Source: Enterobacteriaceae bacterium (GTDB taxonomy: Bacteria; Pseudomonadota; Gammaproteobacteria; Enterobacterales; Enterobacteriaceae). Taken from it: a DNA stretch of 64,000 bases. A model generated the notes under the pieces. That model did no database searches and was not told the origin of the DNA. It worked only from the letters and a program-made list of their open reading frames with translations. This document shows, piece by piece, positions 18,620-27,154 of the stretch; position 1 is the first letter of the stretch, and every line of letters starts with the position of its first letter. Position numbers and translations under genes: made by a program. The stretch spans positions 42,300-106,299 of the forward strand of contig JAISKF010000016.1 in NCBI GenBank assembly GCA_031261005.1, read 5' to 3'.

Positions 18620-20320
18620 CTACGCCCTCTCCTTACTTTGTATCAATTTCAATGCCAGATAGAGATCCGGAACAAGCAATATATCTTCTTCGGTCATTTT
18701 CATTGCAGGACGATTGTCTTTAAACCAGCGAGTAAGTTCAGTTCGGCGTCCGGCTAAAACTAACATTACGTTGCGGCTTTTAAGATCGCGTTTTAACTCG
18801 TCAATTGTTGCCAGTACACTAATATCGGCATAAGTAAAACTGGCAACCGCATCAATAACAACCCAGCGCGGTTGGAATGGTGTACTGTCTACCAAGTTGA
18901 GAATACGGCGTTTAAAATAAGCGACATTGAAATAAGTTAATGGTGAGTTGAAGCGGTACATCATCACGCCGGGAACGGCTTTCACCGATGTGGTATTGCC
19001 TAAAGAATGAATCATGCCCTCTTCATTTAGCCCTAACAATTGTTCTGTTGGTCTGAACACAGTACGAAGAAATTGCAATAAACCCAATAATACCGCTAAA
19101 CCGATGCCCTGAATCACACCTAGCAGCAGTACGCTAACAAAGGTAAAAATCGCCAGACTAAATGCCTGACGGTTACGTTTGCGTAAACTCCAGATACTAC
19201 GCAAATCAATCAGTGACCACGCAGCATAAACCAGCACCACACCCAAAGCAGGAACAGGAATATATTGCAGCGGGCGCGTCAAAAAGATCACCACCAAAGC
19301 GATCACCAATGCCGCAATAATCGAAACCATCTGACTTTTACCGCCATTGGCATCATTTACTGCGGTACGTGAATCCGCGCCGCTAATAGCAAAACCTTGT
19401 GATAATCCGGAGATGATATTCACCACACCTAATGCTCTGAATTCAGCGTCAGCATCAATATCATAACCATTTTTAGACGCAAAACTGCGCGCCGTAAGCA
19501 TCAGACTAACAAAGCTAATAACGGCTAAGTTCAGCGCAGGGATCACCAATTCTCGCATCAGCGTCGGCTGAAAATAGCCCCAATGTACAACGGGTAAACC
19601 AGAATCAAAACCTGAGTCTCCGATAATTTCCACGCCGTATTGCTCAATAGAATATCCCCAAGCTAATGCAGTGGTGATGATAATAGCTATCAATGATGCA
19701 GGCCATTGACGACGGAATAAAGAGATACTGATTAACAGAAACAGTGTCAGTCCCGAAATGCCTAAAGTAGGAAGATGACTCTCCATAATTTGAAATGGAA
19801 TCGTACTAATTTTTCCAATTAACTGATTCTCATTGATGTGAATACCTAAAATCTTGCCAATCTGCCCCACAATAATCGTTACCGCGATGCCGTTGAGCAA
19901 ACCGGTTAAAATCGGGTGTGATAATAAATCTGCCAGCGCACCTAAGCGAAATTTACTGGCGAGAATGCACCAACCACCCATAATCAGCGTCATGATAATA
20001 GTCAACTGCCACTGCAATTCGCTATTACCGGCAGCTAACGGCGTAACAACAGCGGCAATCACCGCACACGTCGTTGCATCAGGTCCTACGATTAACTGGC
20101 GTGAAGATCCGAAAAAAGCATAGGCGATCATCGGCAAAATACAGGAATAAAGTCCGACAATCGCACCGACATTCGCCAGTTCAGCATAAGCAATCGCAAC
20201 CGGTAAAGCGACAGCAGCAACAGATAATCCCGCACGAATATCCGCTCTTAGCCAACATTTATCATAGGCTAATAAATTCTTTAATCCGGGCATCCATTTA
20301 AAAACAACTCTTGAAAACAT
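18620..20320 (-). CDS. SulP-family anion transporter with STAS domain
   Basis: 566 residues. It has ten to fourteen hydrophobic segments with the SulP hallmarks: RADIRAGLSVAAVALPVAIA near residue 30, FFGSSRQLIVGPDATTCAVI, ISGLSQGFAISGADSRTAVN, and a C-terminal cytoplasmic STAS domain from about 440 with WVVIDAVASFTYADISVLAT. SulP proteins move sulfate, bicarbonate, chloride or dicarboxylates. It is clearly different from E. coli DauA, so the substrate is not predictable. It interrupts the conserved yciC-yciB-yciA block on the opposite strand, which suggests insertion in this lineage. It is followed by no obvious terminator. Confidence 0.88.
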   Translation of the reverse strand: MFSRVVFKWMPGLKNLLAYDKCWLRADIRAGLSVAAVALPVAIAYAELANVGAIVGLYSCILPMIAYAFFGSSRQLIVGPDATTCAVIAAVVTPLAAGNSELQWQLTIIMTLIMGGWCILASKFRLGALADLLSHPILTGLLNGIAVTIIVGQIGKILGIHINENQLIGKISTIPFQIMESHLPTLGISGLTLFLLISISLFRRQWPASLIAIIITTALAWGYSIEQYGVEIIGDSGFDSGLPVVHWGYFQPTLMRELVIPALNLAVISFVSLMLTARSFASKNGYDIDADAEFRALGVVNIISGLSQGFAISGADSRTAVNDANGGKSQMVSIIAALVIALVVIFLTRPLQYIPVPALGVVLVYAAWSLIDLRSIWSLRKRNRQAFSLAIFTFVSVLLLGVIQGIGLAVLLGLLQFLRTVFRPTEQLLGLNEEGMIHSLGNTTSVKAVPGVMMYRFNSPLTYFNVAYFKRRILNLVDSTPFQPRWVVIDAVASFTYADISVLATIDELKRDLKSRNVMLVLAGRRTELTRWFKDNRPAMKMTEEDILLVPDLYLALKLIQSKERA

Positions 20321-20525
20321 ATTATCCTCAGTGACCGGCAGAATCTTAGCCGTTACGGGAACTCGCCCGATATACGATTATTATCAATATGCTATCTATT
20401 ATAATGCAATCAGCCAAAATACCGCCGATGTATAACGGCTGAATCAAAGTAATCGACAATCTGGTAGTACAAACAAACAGCGAAATCCGGTATAGTCAGC
20501 AGCTTACTGACCAATGGAAAGAGTT

Positions 20526-21086
20526 ATGAAGCAGTTTCTAGATTTTTTACCGCTAATTGTATTTTTTGTCGTTTATAAGATGTATGACATTTATACCGCC
20601 TGCTATGCACTGATTGCCGCAACTGCATTAGTTGTCATTTATAGTTTCATTAAATTTCGTAAAGTTGAAAAAGTGATGCTGGTGACATTTGTCATGGTGG
20701 TCATTTTTGGTACGTTAACCATTGTTTTCCACTCTGACGAATTTATTAAGTGGAAAGTCACTGCGATCTATATGCTGTTCTTTTTGGGTTTACTTTTCAG
20801 CCAGTTCGTGCTGAAAAAACCATTAATTAAAAGCATGTTAGGCAAAGAAATCACGCTGCCAGAGCATGTTTGGTCGAAACTCAATATCGCTTGGGCGCTA
20901 TTCTTTCTCGCCTGCGGATTACTGAATATCTATATTGCTTTTTGGTTATCCCTCGATGTTTGGATGAACTTTAAAGTGTTTGGACTAACCGGTTTAACGC
21001 TGGTCTTTACACTGATTAGCGGTATCTATATCTATCGTCATATGCCTGAAGAGCAAAAGAATCCATCTGGTAACAAACCAGATTAA
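20526..21086 (+). CDS. yciB: Inner-membrane septation protein A (YciB)
   Basis: 186 residues with five to six membrane segments. [20 protein letters not shown] at the start, [39 protein letters not shown] and [14 protein letters not shown] match E. coli YciB. It is linked to cell-envelope synthesis and interacts with divisome and elongasome proteins; the molecular role is unclear. An upstream in-frame ATG at 20514 is less likely because AAAGAG directly precedes the ATG at 20526 and the family starts MKQFLDF. It forms an operon with yciA (51-bp gap). Confidence 0.96.
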   Translation: MKQFLDFLPLIVFFVVYKMYDIYTACYALIAATALVVIYSFIKFRKVEKVMLVTFVMVVIFGTLTIVFHSDEFIKWKVTAIYMLFFLGLLFSQFVLKKPLIKSMLGKEITLPEHVWSKLNIAWALFFLACGLLNIYIAFWLSLDVWMNFKVFGLTGLTLVFTLISGIYIYRHMPEEQKNPSGNKPD

Positions 21087-21137
21087 ACCACCAGATATTA
21101 TCTCTTTTACTATCCAAAGACGAATCAAGAACAGATT

Positions 21138-21557
21138 ATGACTCAACAAGAACGAGTACCTCGCGGGGATTTAGTCCTTCGCACTTTGTCCATGCCTGCG
21201 GATACCAATGCTAACGGTGATATTTTCGGCGGCTGGATTATGTCGCAAATGGATATTGGCGGGGCGATTCTCGCTAACGAAATCGCACGCGGACGTGTTG
21301 TTACCGTTGCGGTAAATGCTATTACCTTTCTGAAACCTGTTGCTGTTGGTGATGTGGTTTGCTGCTACGCTCACTGCATTCGCACGGGGCGCAGCTCAAT
21401 TACGGTGAACATAGAAGTCTGGGTGAAGAAAGTTTCATCAGAATCTATTGGACAGCGTTATTGCGTTACGGAAGCGATTTTTACTTATGTGGCAGTCGAT
21501 GATGCGGGAGCTTCTCGTTCGTTGCCTGAGGGTAAAACGCATTTATCTTTTGACTAA
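21138..21557 (+). CDS. yciA: Acyl-CoA thioesterase YciA
   Basis: 139 residues. It is a hotdog thioesterase of the acyl-CoA hydrolase group, with RTLSMPADTNANGDIFGGWI containing the catalytic Asp/Asn region and AITFLKPVAVGDVVCCYA. YciA hydrolyses a broad range of acyl-CoAs. It follows yciB in the same direction. The TAA stop is itself the first base triplet of repeat element c, whose terminal motif reads TAACCTGA; the element's insertion has probably fixed the present stop. Confidence 0.95.
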   Translation: MTQQERVPRGDLVLRTLSMPADTNANGDIFGGWIMSQMDIGGAILANEIARGRVVTVAVNAITFLKPVAVGDVVCCYAHCIRTGRSSITVNIEVWVKKVSSESIGQRYCVTEAIFTYVAVDDAGASRSLPEGKTHLSFD

Positions 21558-21759
21558 CCTGAATTTCGGATAAGAAATTATATTATTACTATAAATTTCA
21601 ACCGATTATATGGTTTTCCGTAGGGGCGGTTGTTAACCGCCCGCCAAACCACGGTGAAATCAACGGGCGACAGATTGCCGCCCCTACGAATTATTCTTTA
21701 TTATCAATATATTAATCTATTATTTTTACTATTTTCTTATCCAATCCTGAAGTTGATTA
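21555..21759. repeat. Composite REP/BIME element, copy c (complete)
   Basis: The best complete copy, about 205 bp. The left end TAACCTGAATTTCGGATAAG overlaps the yciA stop, and the right end TTCTTATCCAATCCTGAAGT reaches the tonB stop. Between them lie AT-rich arms and a core at 21620-21691: GTAGGGGCGGTTGTTAACCG hairpin, spacer CCAAACCACGGTGAAATCAA, then an inverse hairpin GGGCGACAGATTGCCGCCCC and CTAC. The element fills the whole convergent gap. Confidence 0.92.
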
Positions 21760-22518
21760 ACTAATCTTCGCCCCGCCATCAATCTTAAAGACAATCGTCA
21801 TCTTTTTATCTTTTACTACTACTGGCGTATAACGCCATTTTTTCAGTGCTACACGAACATCACGTTCAAACATTCTCGGTGGATTAGCATAAATAAAGCG
21901 GACATTTTCAACTCTACCCTCATCATCAATATCAAACATGATCTCCACTCGCCCTTCAATACGGCGGTCAAACGCCTGTTTAGGATAAGCGGGTTCTACT
22001 TGTCTCAATACTTTGGAGCCAGTTGAGGGCGAAATACCTTGCACGGCTGACTTTGAGCCGATAACTACCGGCGCAATCTGCGGGCTGGCAGCGGTTGTTG
22101 TTGCAGGCGCATCAATATTCGCTGGATTAACAATCTCTTTGCGGGGTTCTTTCTTTGGTTCTTTTTTAACTTCTTTTTTAACTTCTTTTTTCGGTTTTGG
22201 CTTTTCAACCGGAATCGGCTTTGGCTTTTCTATTTCGACCGGTTCAGGGATAGGATCTGGTTTGGCGACTTCCGGCTCTGACTCTGGTTCACTTTGCACT
22301 TCTTTGGCAGAGGAATTTTGTTCAGCAACATCGGCTGGCGTGGCAAATACCGCAGGATCAACCATCATTACATTCATTGGTGCGGCATCTGCCTCAGCAG
22401 GGATCTCTATTTGATCCTGAATTGATGCGTAAACCAACCCGCCAATCAACGAGACATGTAAGAAAATGGAAAATGTGAGAGGCCATGAAAAACGGCGCGC
22501 AACAAAAAACTTTTTCAA
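21757..22518 (-). CDS. tonB: TonB energy transducer
   Basis: 253 residues. It has an N-terminal signal-anchor helix (WPLTFSIFLHVSLIGGLVYA), a long periplasmic Pro/Lys/Glu-rich spacer (PEPVEIEKPKPIPVEKPKPK, then repeated KKEVKKE units), and a C-terminal domain with VLRQVEPAYPKQAFDRRIEG and VRVALKKWRYTPVVVKDKKM. TonB works with ExbB-ExbD to couple the proton motive force to outer-membrane receptors for siderophores and vitamin B12. A Fur-box match lies 92 bp upstream. As in E. coli it is convergent with yciA. Confidence 0.96.
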   Translation of the reverse strand: MKKFFVARRFSWPLTFSIFLHVSLIGGLVYASIQDQIEIPAEADAAPMNVMMVDPAVFATPADVAEQNSSAKEVQSEPESEPEVAKPDPIPEPVEIEKPKPIPVEKPKPKKEVKKEVKKEPKKEPRKEIVNPANIDAPATTTAASPQIAPVVIGSKSAVQGISPSTGSKVLRQVEPAYPKQAFDRRIEGRVEIMFDIDDEGRVENVRFIYANPPRMFERDVRVALKKWRYTPVVVKDKKMTIVFKIDGGAKIS

Positions 22519-22609
22519 AAAACCGCCATTTCTATATGTAGTGAGCAGATGTTGTAAACCGGTGACATAAATAGACTGCTATTTATTTGCATCAATTCTA
22601 AATCCAAAT

Positions 22610-22628
22610 GGTAATGAGATTCAATATC
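22610..22628 (-). promoter_or_regulatory. Fur-box match upstream of tonB
   Basis: GGTAATGAGATTCAATATC agrees with the 19-bp Fur consensus GATAATGATAATCATTATC at 15 positions. It lies 92 bp before the tonB ATG, where iron repression is expected from the E. coli gene. Confidence 0.6.
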
Positions 22629-22802
22629 AATTTTATCCCATCCGACGAAACTTCAAACTGCATTTTCAAACTGCATTCGGCGCTAACAATATATTCTTCC
22701 TTACATTAAGGTAAGCTACAGACAGAAAATATCATTGATGTATCACAAAAAATCACATAGCTTACGAAGTTAATCGTTACTAATCACATTAAGGATCGTA
22801 TC

Positions 22803-23099
22803 GTGTTATATCTGATTTATGCCGAAGATGTCGCAAACTCATTAGAACAGCGTCTTGCCGTTCGCCCTGCTCACTTAGCTCGTTTGCAACTACTCAGAGA
22901 TGCGGACAGATTAGTTGTTGGCGGACCAACACCAATTGCTGATAGTGAAGATGCAGGAAATACCGGTTTTTCTGGTTCGGTAGTGATTGCTGACTTTGCA
23001 AATTTAGCCGAAGCTAAAGCATGGGCGGATAAAGATCCCTACGTTGCTGCCGGTGTTTACCAGAATGTGACCGTAAAACCGTTTAAGCGTGTTTTCTAA
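22803..23099 (+). CDS. yciI: YciI-like protein
   Basis: 98 residues, the E. coli length. It has the ferredoxin-like/dimeric alpha-beta barrel YCII fold with [12 protein letters not shown] containing the conserved His, [20 protein letters not shown] and [20 protein letters not shown]. The YCII family is related to muconolactone isomerase-type enzymes, but no reaction is known for E. coli YciI. The start is GTG at 22803 with AAGGAT upstream. It is divergent from tonB and convergent with yciY, as in E. coli. Confidence 0.95.
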   Translation: MLYLIYAEDVANSLEQRLAVRPAHLARLQLLRDADRLVVGGPTPIADSEDAGNTGFSGSVVIADFANLAEAKAWADKDPYVAAGVYQNVTVKPFKRVF

Positions 23100-23136
23100 T
23101 TTTTTGTTTTATCAAATTTTTGTTTTAGTAAAACTA

Positions 23137-23173
23137 ATGAGGGTTCTCTGCTAAATCCGCAGAGAACCCTCAT
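23137..23173. terminator. Long hairpin between yciI and yciY
   Basis: A perfect 15-bp stem (arms 23137-23151 and 23159-23173, containing GGGTTCTCTGC / GCAGAGAACCC) with a 7-nt loop between two convergent genes. No long T tract follows on either strand, but position and stability suggest a shared transcript end. Confidence 0.7.
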
Positions 23174-23196
23174 AATATGTTTTATCGATAACGTGT

Positions 23197-23376
23197 TTAT
23201 TGAAATTCTATCGTCTGGGCGAATAACAGTGAACGCTGACGTCCAAGCTGCTTATCAACTCTGATATGATGAATTCGACTATTTCTGCGGGACTGTGCTT
23301 CCAGCCAGCGAGTGCGACGGCGTTGAGCCTGTCGTAACATGCGCCAGCGTCCAACTTCATTGCGGGATCTGTGCAT
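23197..23376 (-). CDS. yciY: Small basic protein YciY
   Basis: 59 residues reading MHRSRNEVGRWRMLRQAQRR then RTRWLEAQSRRNSRIHHIRV and ending in LLFAQTIEFQ. The pattern S-R-x-E-V-G-R-W-R-M-x-R-Q-A and RWLEAQSRRN is that of E. coli YciY (57 residues). An overlapping ORF in another frame (23208-23399) is longer but has no family resemblance and is a shadow. An in-frame TAG three codons upstream fixes the ATG at 23376. The protein is extremely Arg-rich and its function is unknown. It sits between yciI and clsA, as in E. coli. Confidence 0.88.
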   Translation of the reverse strand: MHRSRNEVGRWRMLRQAQRRRTRWLEAQSRRNSRIHHIRVDKQLGRQRSLLFAQTIEFQ

Positions 23377-23584
23377 AATGCTCTAAAAACTTCTAACAAA
23401 TAAACGAAGCATTATTGTAGCGCATTTCATTTTTGCCAGCGGCATATAGATCAAAAAATTCGCTAACCGCGCGCAATGAAAAGTACCGCCCGAAAACCAC
23501 AATACTCAAAAAACACTACACTAAAGAAGCTCCACGCTAAAAAAGCAAAGACATATTTCACCATTTCATTACACTGCATACACT

Positions 23585-23615
23585 TATATCCAATAACTTT
23601 CGAGATGATGGGTAT
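23585..23615. repeat. Short ERIC-like remnant
   Basis: TATATCCAATAACTTTCGAG followed by ATGATGGGTAT keeps both ERIC ends (TATACCC and GATGACGGGTATA) with the middle missing, 48 bp before clsA. Confidence 0.45.
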
Positions 23616-23663
23616 TGATACAATTTGTATGATACAACTTGAAAACAGGACAACGAATCTCTG

Positions 23664-25124
23664 ATGACCACTTTCTATGCGGTATTGAGCTGGTTACTGG
23701 TATTAGGTTACTGGTTATTAATCGCCAGTGTCACATTACGTGTTTTAATGAAACGCCGGTCAGTGCCATCAGCGATGGCTTGGTTACTGATCATTTATAT
23801 TTTCCCGTTAGTCGGGATTGTCGCTTATCTGTTATTCGGTGAACTTCATCTCGGCAAGCGCCGCGCCGAGCGCGCTAAGAAAATGTGGCCCTCCACCGCA
23901 ACCTGGTTAAATGAATTAAAAAACTGCCGCAATATTTTCGCTACGCATATCAGCCCTGTTTCAGAACCGCTTTTCCAGCTCTGCGCCCATCGTCACGGTG
24001 TTCCGGCAGTACGCGGAAATCGGCTGCAACTGCTCACCACCAGCGAGGATACAATGAAATCGCTGATCCGTGATATTGATCTGGCAAAACACAGTATTGA
24101 GATGGTGTTTTATATCTGGCAAAGCGGCGGTCAAGTCGATAACGTCGCGGAATCTTTGATGGCAGCCGCACGGCGCGGTGTTCGTTGCCGCATAATGCTC
24201 GACTCTGCCGGAAGTATGCACTTTTTCCGCACACCATATCCGGCATTGATGCGCGCCGCTGGTATCGAACTGGTTGAAGCCTTAAAAGTTAATGTGTTGC
24301 GTGTATTTTTACGCCGTATGGATTTACGTCAGCATCGCAAAATCGTGATTATTGATAACAATATTGTCTACACCGGCAGTATGAACATGGTTGATCCGCG
24401 TTTCTTTAAACAAGGTGCTGGCGTAGGTCAGTGGATTGATTTAATGGCGCGAGCCGAAGGTCCTGCGGCGACCATGCTTGGCATTATTTATTCTTGCGAC
24501 TGGGAAATTGAAACTGGTAAGCGAGTATTGCCTGCACCACCGGATTGTACGGAACTGCCGTTTGAGAAAGAAGCCGGTCACACTGTTCAGGTTATCGCGT
24601 CAGGTCCCGGATTCCCTGATGAAATGATTCATCAAGCACTGCTGACTTCCGTTTATTCTTCCAGAAAGCAGTTAATCATGACGACGCCGTATCTGGTTCC
24701 AAGTGATGACTTACTGCATGCTATTTGTACCGCGGCGCTGCGCGGTATCGATGTAAATATTATCGTACCAAAGAAAAATGACTCAATTATGGTTGGTTGG
24801 GCAAGCCGCTCTTTTTTCTCTGAGTTACTGGAAGCCGGTGTCAAAATCTATCAATTTGAAGGGGGATTACTGCATACCAAAAGCGTACTGGTTGACGGGC
24901 AACTTAGCCTCGTCGGTACTGTCAATCTGGATATTCGCAGTCTGTGGCTGAACTTTGAAGTGACCGTTGTTGTTGATGATAAAGCCTTTGGCGAAGATCT
25001 TGCTTATGTGCAGAACGACTATATCGCACACTCTACGCTATTAAATCCTGAAGAGTGGGCAAAACGCCCGATGTGGCAACGAATCATTGAACGTTTGTTT
25101 TATTTCTTTAGTCCATTACTATAG
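23664..25124 (+). CDS. clsA: Cardiolipin synthase A
   Basis: 486 residues, as in E. coli. It has two N-terminal membrane helices and two phospholipase-D HKD motifs, [18 protein letters not shown] (first half) and [18 protein letters not shown] (second half). ClsA makes cardiolipin from two phosphatidylglycerols in the inner membrane. The C-terminal [11 protein letters not shown] is the same as in E. coli. yciU follows after 34 bp, the conserved pair. The promoter region contains an ERIC-like remnant at 23585. Confidence 0.97.
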   Translation: MTTFYAVLSWLLVLGYWLLIASVTLRVLMKRRSVPSAMAWLLIIYIFPLVGIVAYLLFGELHLGKRRAERAKKMWPSTATWLNELKNCRNIFATHISPVSEPLFQLCAHRHGVPAVRGNRLQLLTTSEDTMKSLIRDIDLAKHSIEMVFYIWQSGGQVDNVAESLMAAARRGVRCRIMLDSAGSMHFFRTPYPALMRAAGIELVEALKVNVLRVFLRRMDLRQHRKIVIIDNNIVYTGSMNMVDPRFFKQGAGVGQWIDLMARAEGPAATMLGIIYSCDWEIETGKRVLPAPPDCTELPFEKEAGHTVQVIASGPGFPDEMIHQALLTSVYSSRKQLIMTTPYLVPSDDLLHAICTAALRGIDVNIIVPKKNDSIMVGWASRSFFSELLEAGVKIYQFEGGLLHTKSVLVDGQLSLVGTVNLDIRSLWLNFEVTVVVDDKAFGEDLAYVQNDYIAHSTLLNPEEWAKRPMWQRIIERLFYFFSPLL

Positions 25125-25158
25125 CGGCAATCGACTCATTATTTTATAGGTTTTCCAA

Positions 25159-25494
25159 ATGGATATAGCAGATTTTGATTTAAATAACCGCTTAGATGAA
25201 GATGAAACCATCGACCAAGCATATGACATATTTTTAGAGCTGGCATCAGATAATCTTGATCCCGCAGACATTATTTTATTCAACCTGCAATTTGAAGAGC
25301 GCGGAGCCGCAGAATATAACGATCCCTCCGATGAATGGCTGGAACATGTTGATTTCGATTTAAATCCCGACTTTTTTGGTGAAGTAATAATTGGGCTAAC
25401 CAATGAACAAGATGAAATCGATGATATTTTTGCCAGAATCCTTATCAGCCGCGAAAAAGCGCATAAATTTTGTCATATTTTGTGGAAAGAGTGA
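25159..25494 (+). CDS. yciU: DUF440 / HI1450-like acidic protein YciU
   Basis: 111 residues, strongly acidic. [40 protein letters not shown] and [20 protein letters not shown] match E. coli YciU and Haemophilus HI1450, a double-stranded-DNA mimic that binds HU. It is therefore a putative DNA-mimic regulator of nucleoid proteins, interesting beside the Hha-like and H-NS genes in the same window, although that link is inference. It is translated 34 bp after clsA. Confidence 0.92.
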   Translation: MDIADFDLNNRLDEDETIDQAYDIFLELASDNLDPADIILFNLQFEERGAAEYNDPSDEWLEHVDFDLNPDFFGEVIIGLTNEQDEIDDIFARILISREKAHKFCHILWKE

Positions 25495-25496
25495 GC

Positions 25497-25965
25497 TAAC
25501 TTAGTCTCAGATCTGAATAAGAGAATAGTAAAGATAATAGATTAACCAATTGATAATAAAAATAATTGTAGGGGCGGTCGATATTCATATCGCACCTACA
25601 AGAAATAATGCGAAATAACCAATTAAAATAACAATGGTTTTACCGCAGGGACGACAACCTGCCGCCCGCATTAACAACGCGGTGGGTTTACGGGCGGCAG
25701 ATTGCCGCCCCTACAAAAATAGAATAACTATTTGATATTTATCGTAATAATTTAATTACCCCAACCTCAAATTTAGACAAGAGAATGGTAAAAAATAGAT
25801 TAATATATTGATAATAAAAAAATAATTCGTAGGGGCGGCAACCTGCCGCCCGAATTAACAACGCGATGGGTTCACGGGCGGCAGGTTGCCGCCCCTACAA
25901 AAAAATCACATAACCATTTGAGGCTTATCGTAAGAAAATAATTTTATATCCAACATTGAGAGTTA
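25497..25965. repeat. Composite REP/BIME elements, copies d (two or three fused)
   Basis: The entire 471-bp gap between convergent yciU and ychE is repeat. Element ends TAGTCTCAGATCTGAATAAG (25502), AACCTCAAATTTAGACAAG (25762) and a right end near 25950-25965 are visible. Three cores lie at 25567-25602 (one degenerate hairpin), 25643-25717 and 25829-25900 (two hairpins each, with spacers TTAACAACGCGGTGGGTTTA and TTAACAACGCGATGGGTTCA). Confidence 0.88.
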
Positions 25966-26613
25966 TTAAGTCAACAAACCCGGAAATAATCCTTTAATCC
26001 CCGCGACAATAAATTCAATACCGAGAGACATCAACAACAAGCCCATAATACGAGTTACAACGTTAATACCGGTTTGCCCTAACAAACGCACCAGCAAAGG
26101 TGCAGCTCTAAACAGCAACCAGCAGCAGAAAGCAAATACAGCGATGGCGATAGAAAAACCGAGATAATCCATCCACGTATTGTAATGTGTACTCCAAACA
26201 ATCGTGGAACTAATTGCACCGGGTCCCGCCATCAAAGGTAACGCTAACGGAACAACACCGACGTTATCGCGAATGGCAGTTTCCGTTTTTTCCTGCTTAT
26301 TCTGTTTGTCCTCACCTAACTTTCCGTTAATCATCGACATCGCAATCGTAACGATCAAAATCCCGCCTGCAATGCGGAATGAATTAATAGAAATACCAAA
26401 TAGATGCAAAATAGCATCACCAAGAAACAGCGAACACCAAAGAATAATCGCTACGGAAAGATTAGCGGTTAAGTTGGTTTTATTTCTTGCCGCTGGCGGC
26501 TGGTAATTGGTCATGCTGATGAAAACCGGAAGAATCCCCACCGGATTAACTAAAGCAAACATACCAATCATGAACTTAATGTACTCGGATACATCCAGCG
26601 AGGCATGGTCCAT
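25966..26613 (-). CDS. ychE: MarC-family membrane protein YchE
   Basis: 215 residues, as in E. coli, with about six membrane segments. The FALVNPVGILPVFISMTN start region, VPLALPLMAGPGAISSTIVW and RIMGLLLMSLGIEFIVAGIK are diagnostic of the MarC/UPF0056 family. It is an inner-membrane protein of unknown substrate. It is divergent from adhE, as in E. coli. Confidence 0.95.
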   Translation of the reverse strand: MDHASLDVSEYIKFMIGMFALVNPVGILPVFISMTNYQPPAARNKTNLTANLSVAIILWCSLFLGDAILHLFGISINSFRIAGGILIVTIAMSMINGKLGEDKQNKQEKTETAIRDNVGVVPLALPLMAGPGAISSTIVWSTHYNTWMDYLGFSIAIAVFAFCCWLLFRAAPLLVRLLGQTGINVVTRIMGLLLMSLGIEFIVAGIKGLFPGLLT

Positions 26614-26726
26614 TTGGACTCCCTAATCAAAAAAAACAGCGGGTAACTAAGGGTTAAGTAAAACGGCGCTAATGTAATAGAGTTACCTGTTAGGATCTAG
26701 TGAAAAAAGCAGATTCACTCGCCATC

Positions 26727-26805
26727 TATACCCTAAATAATTCAAGTTGCATTGAGACAACAAATAAGTCATTCAGGTGAACTAACGCAGCCAACAAAGA
26801 TGCGA
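26727..26805. repeat. ERIC-like element, partial
   Basis: TATACCCTAAATAATTCAAG then TTGCA at the left end and CAGGTGAACTAACGCAGCCA in the right half are the start and right-inner part of the enterobacterial repetitive intergenic consensus. The central CCCAGGAGCTTAC part and the right end are missing or degenerate. Confidence 0.65.
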
Positions 26806-26916
26806 CGACACAGCACCAATATAACAAAGCCATCATATATAAACGTAATTCAATCCTGCAAAAATGTGAAATATTAGCTAAAAACACCATGCTGAATGGA
26901 GTCAGCAAGCAATTTT

Positions 26917-26932
26917 TGTGATTATGATCACA
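26917..26932 (+). promoter_or_regulatory. Perfect CRP core site upstream of adhE
   Basis: TGTGATTATGATCACA matches TGTGA-N6-TCACA exactly and is 222 bp before the adhE ATG. CRP control of fermentation is inferred. Confidence 0.65.
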
Positions 26933-27154
26933 ATACAATTTTAAATGAGCCGATAAGCTATCTATCAAGTTACAGAACATGTTTTTTTAATAGGATTTGC
27001 CTATTTGTTAATATGTAAACATAAAAATAACAATTAGTTAGACTAAATTTTTTCAGTAAGTAAATCGTATAAAGAGATAAAAATGGTAATGTTACTTCAT
27101 CGTCAACTCACGGATTACTCACTAAAAAAATTTATCAATCTTAGGAGAGTCAAC

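Larger units (their letters stand above)
26614..27154. other. Long regulatory leader between ychE and adhE
   Basis: 541 bp. It contains an ERIC-like fragment (26727-26805), a perfect CRP core (26917-26932) and a very AT-rich stretch up to the adhE ribosome site. A 255-nt minus-strand ORF at 26726-26980 overlaps the ERIC fragment and has no family match. A long leader is also typical of E. coli adhE, where several regulators and RNA processing act. Confidence 0.6.

Noticed and set aside
23208..23399. 63-residue minus-strand ORF
   Set aside because: A frame shadow of yciY; no family resemblance.
26726..26980. 84-residue minus-strand ORF in the adhE leader
   Set aside because: Overlaps an ERIC-like fragment and the CRP core, no ribosome site, no family match.
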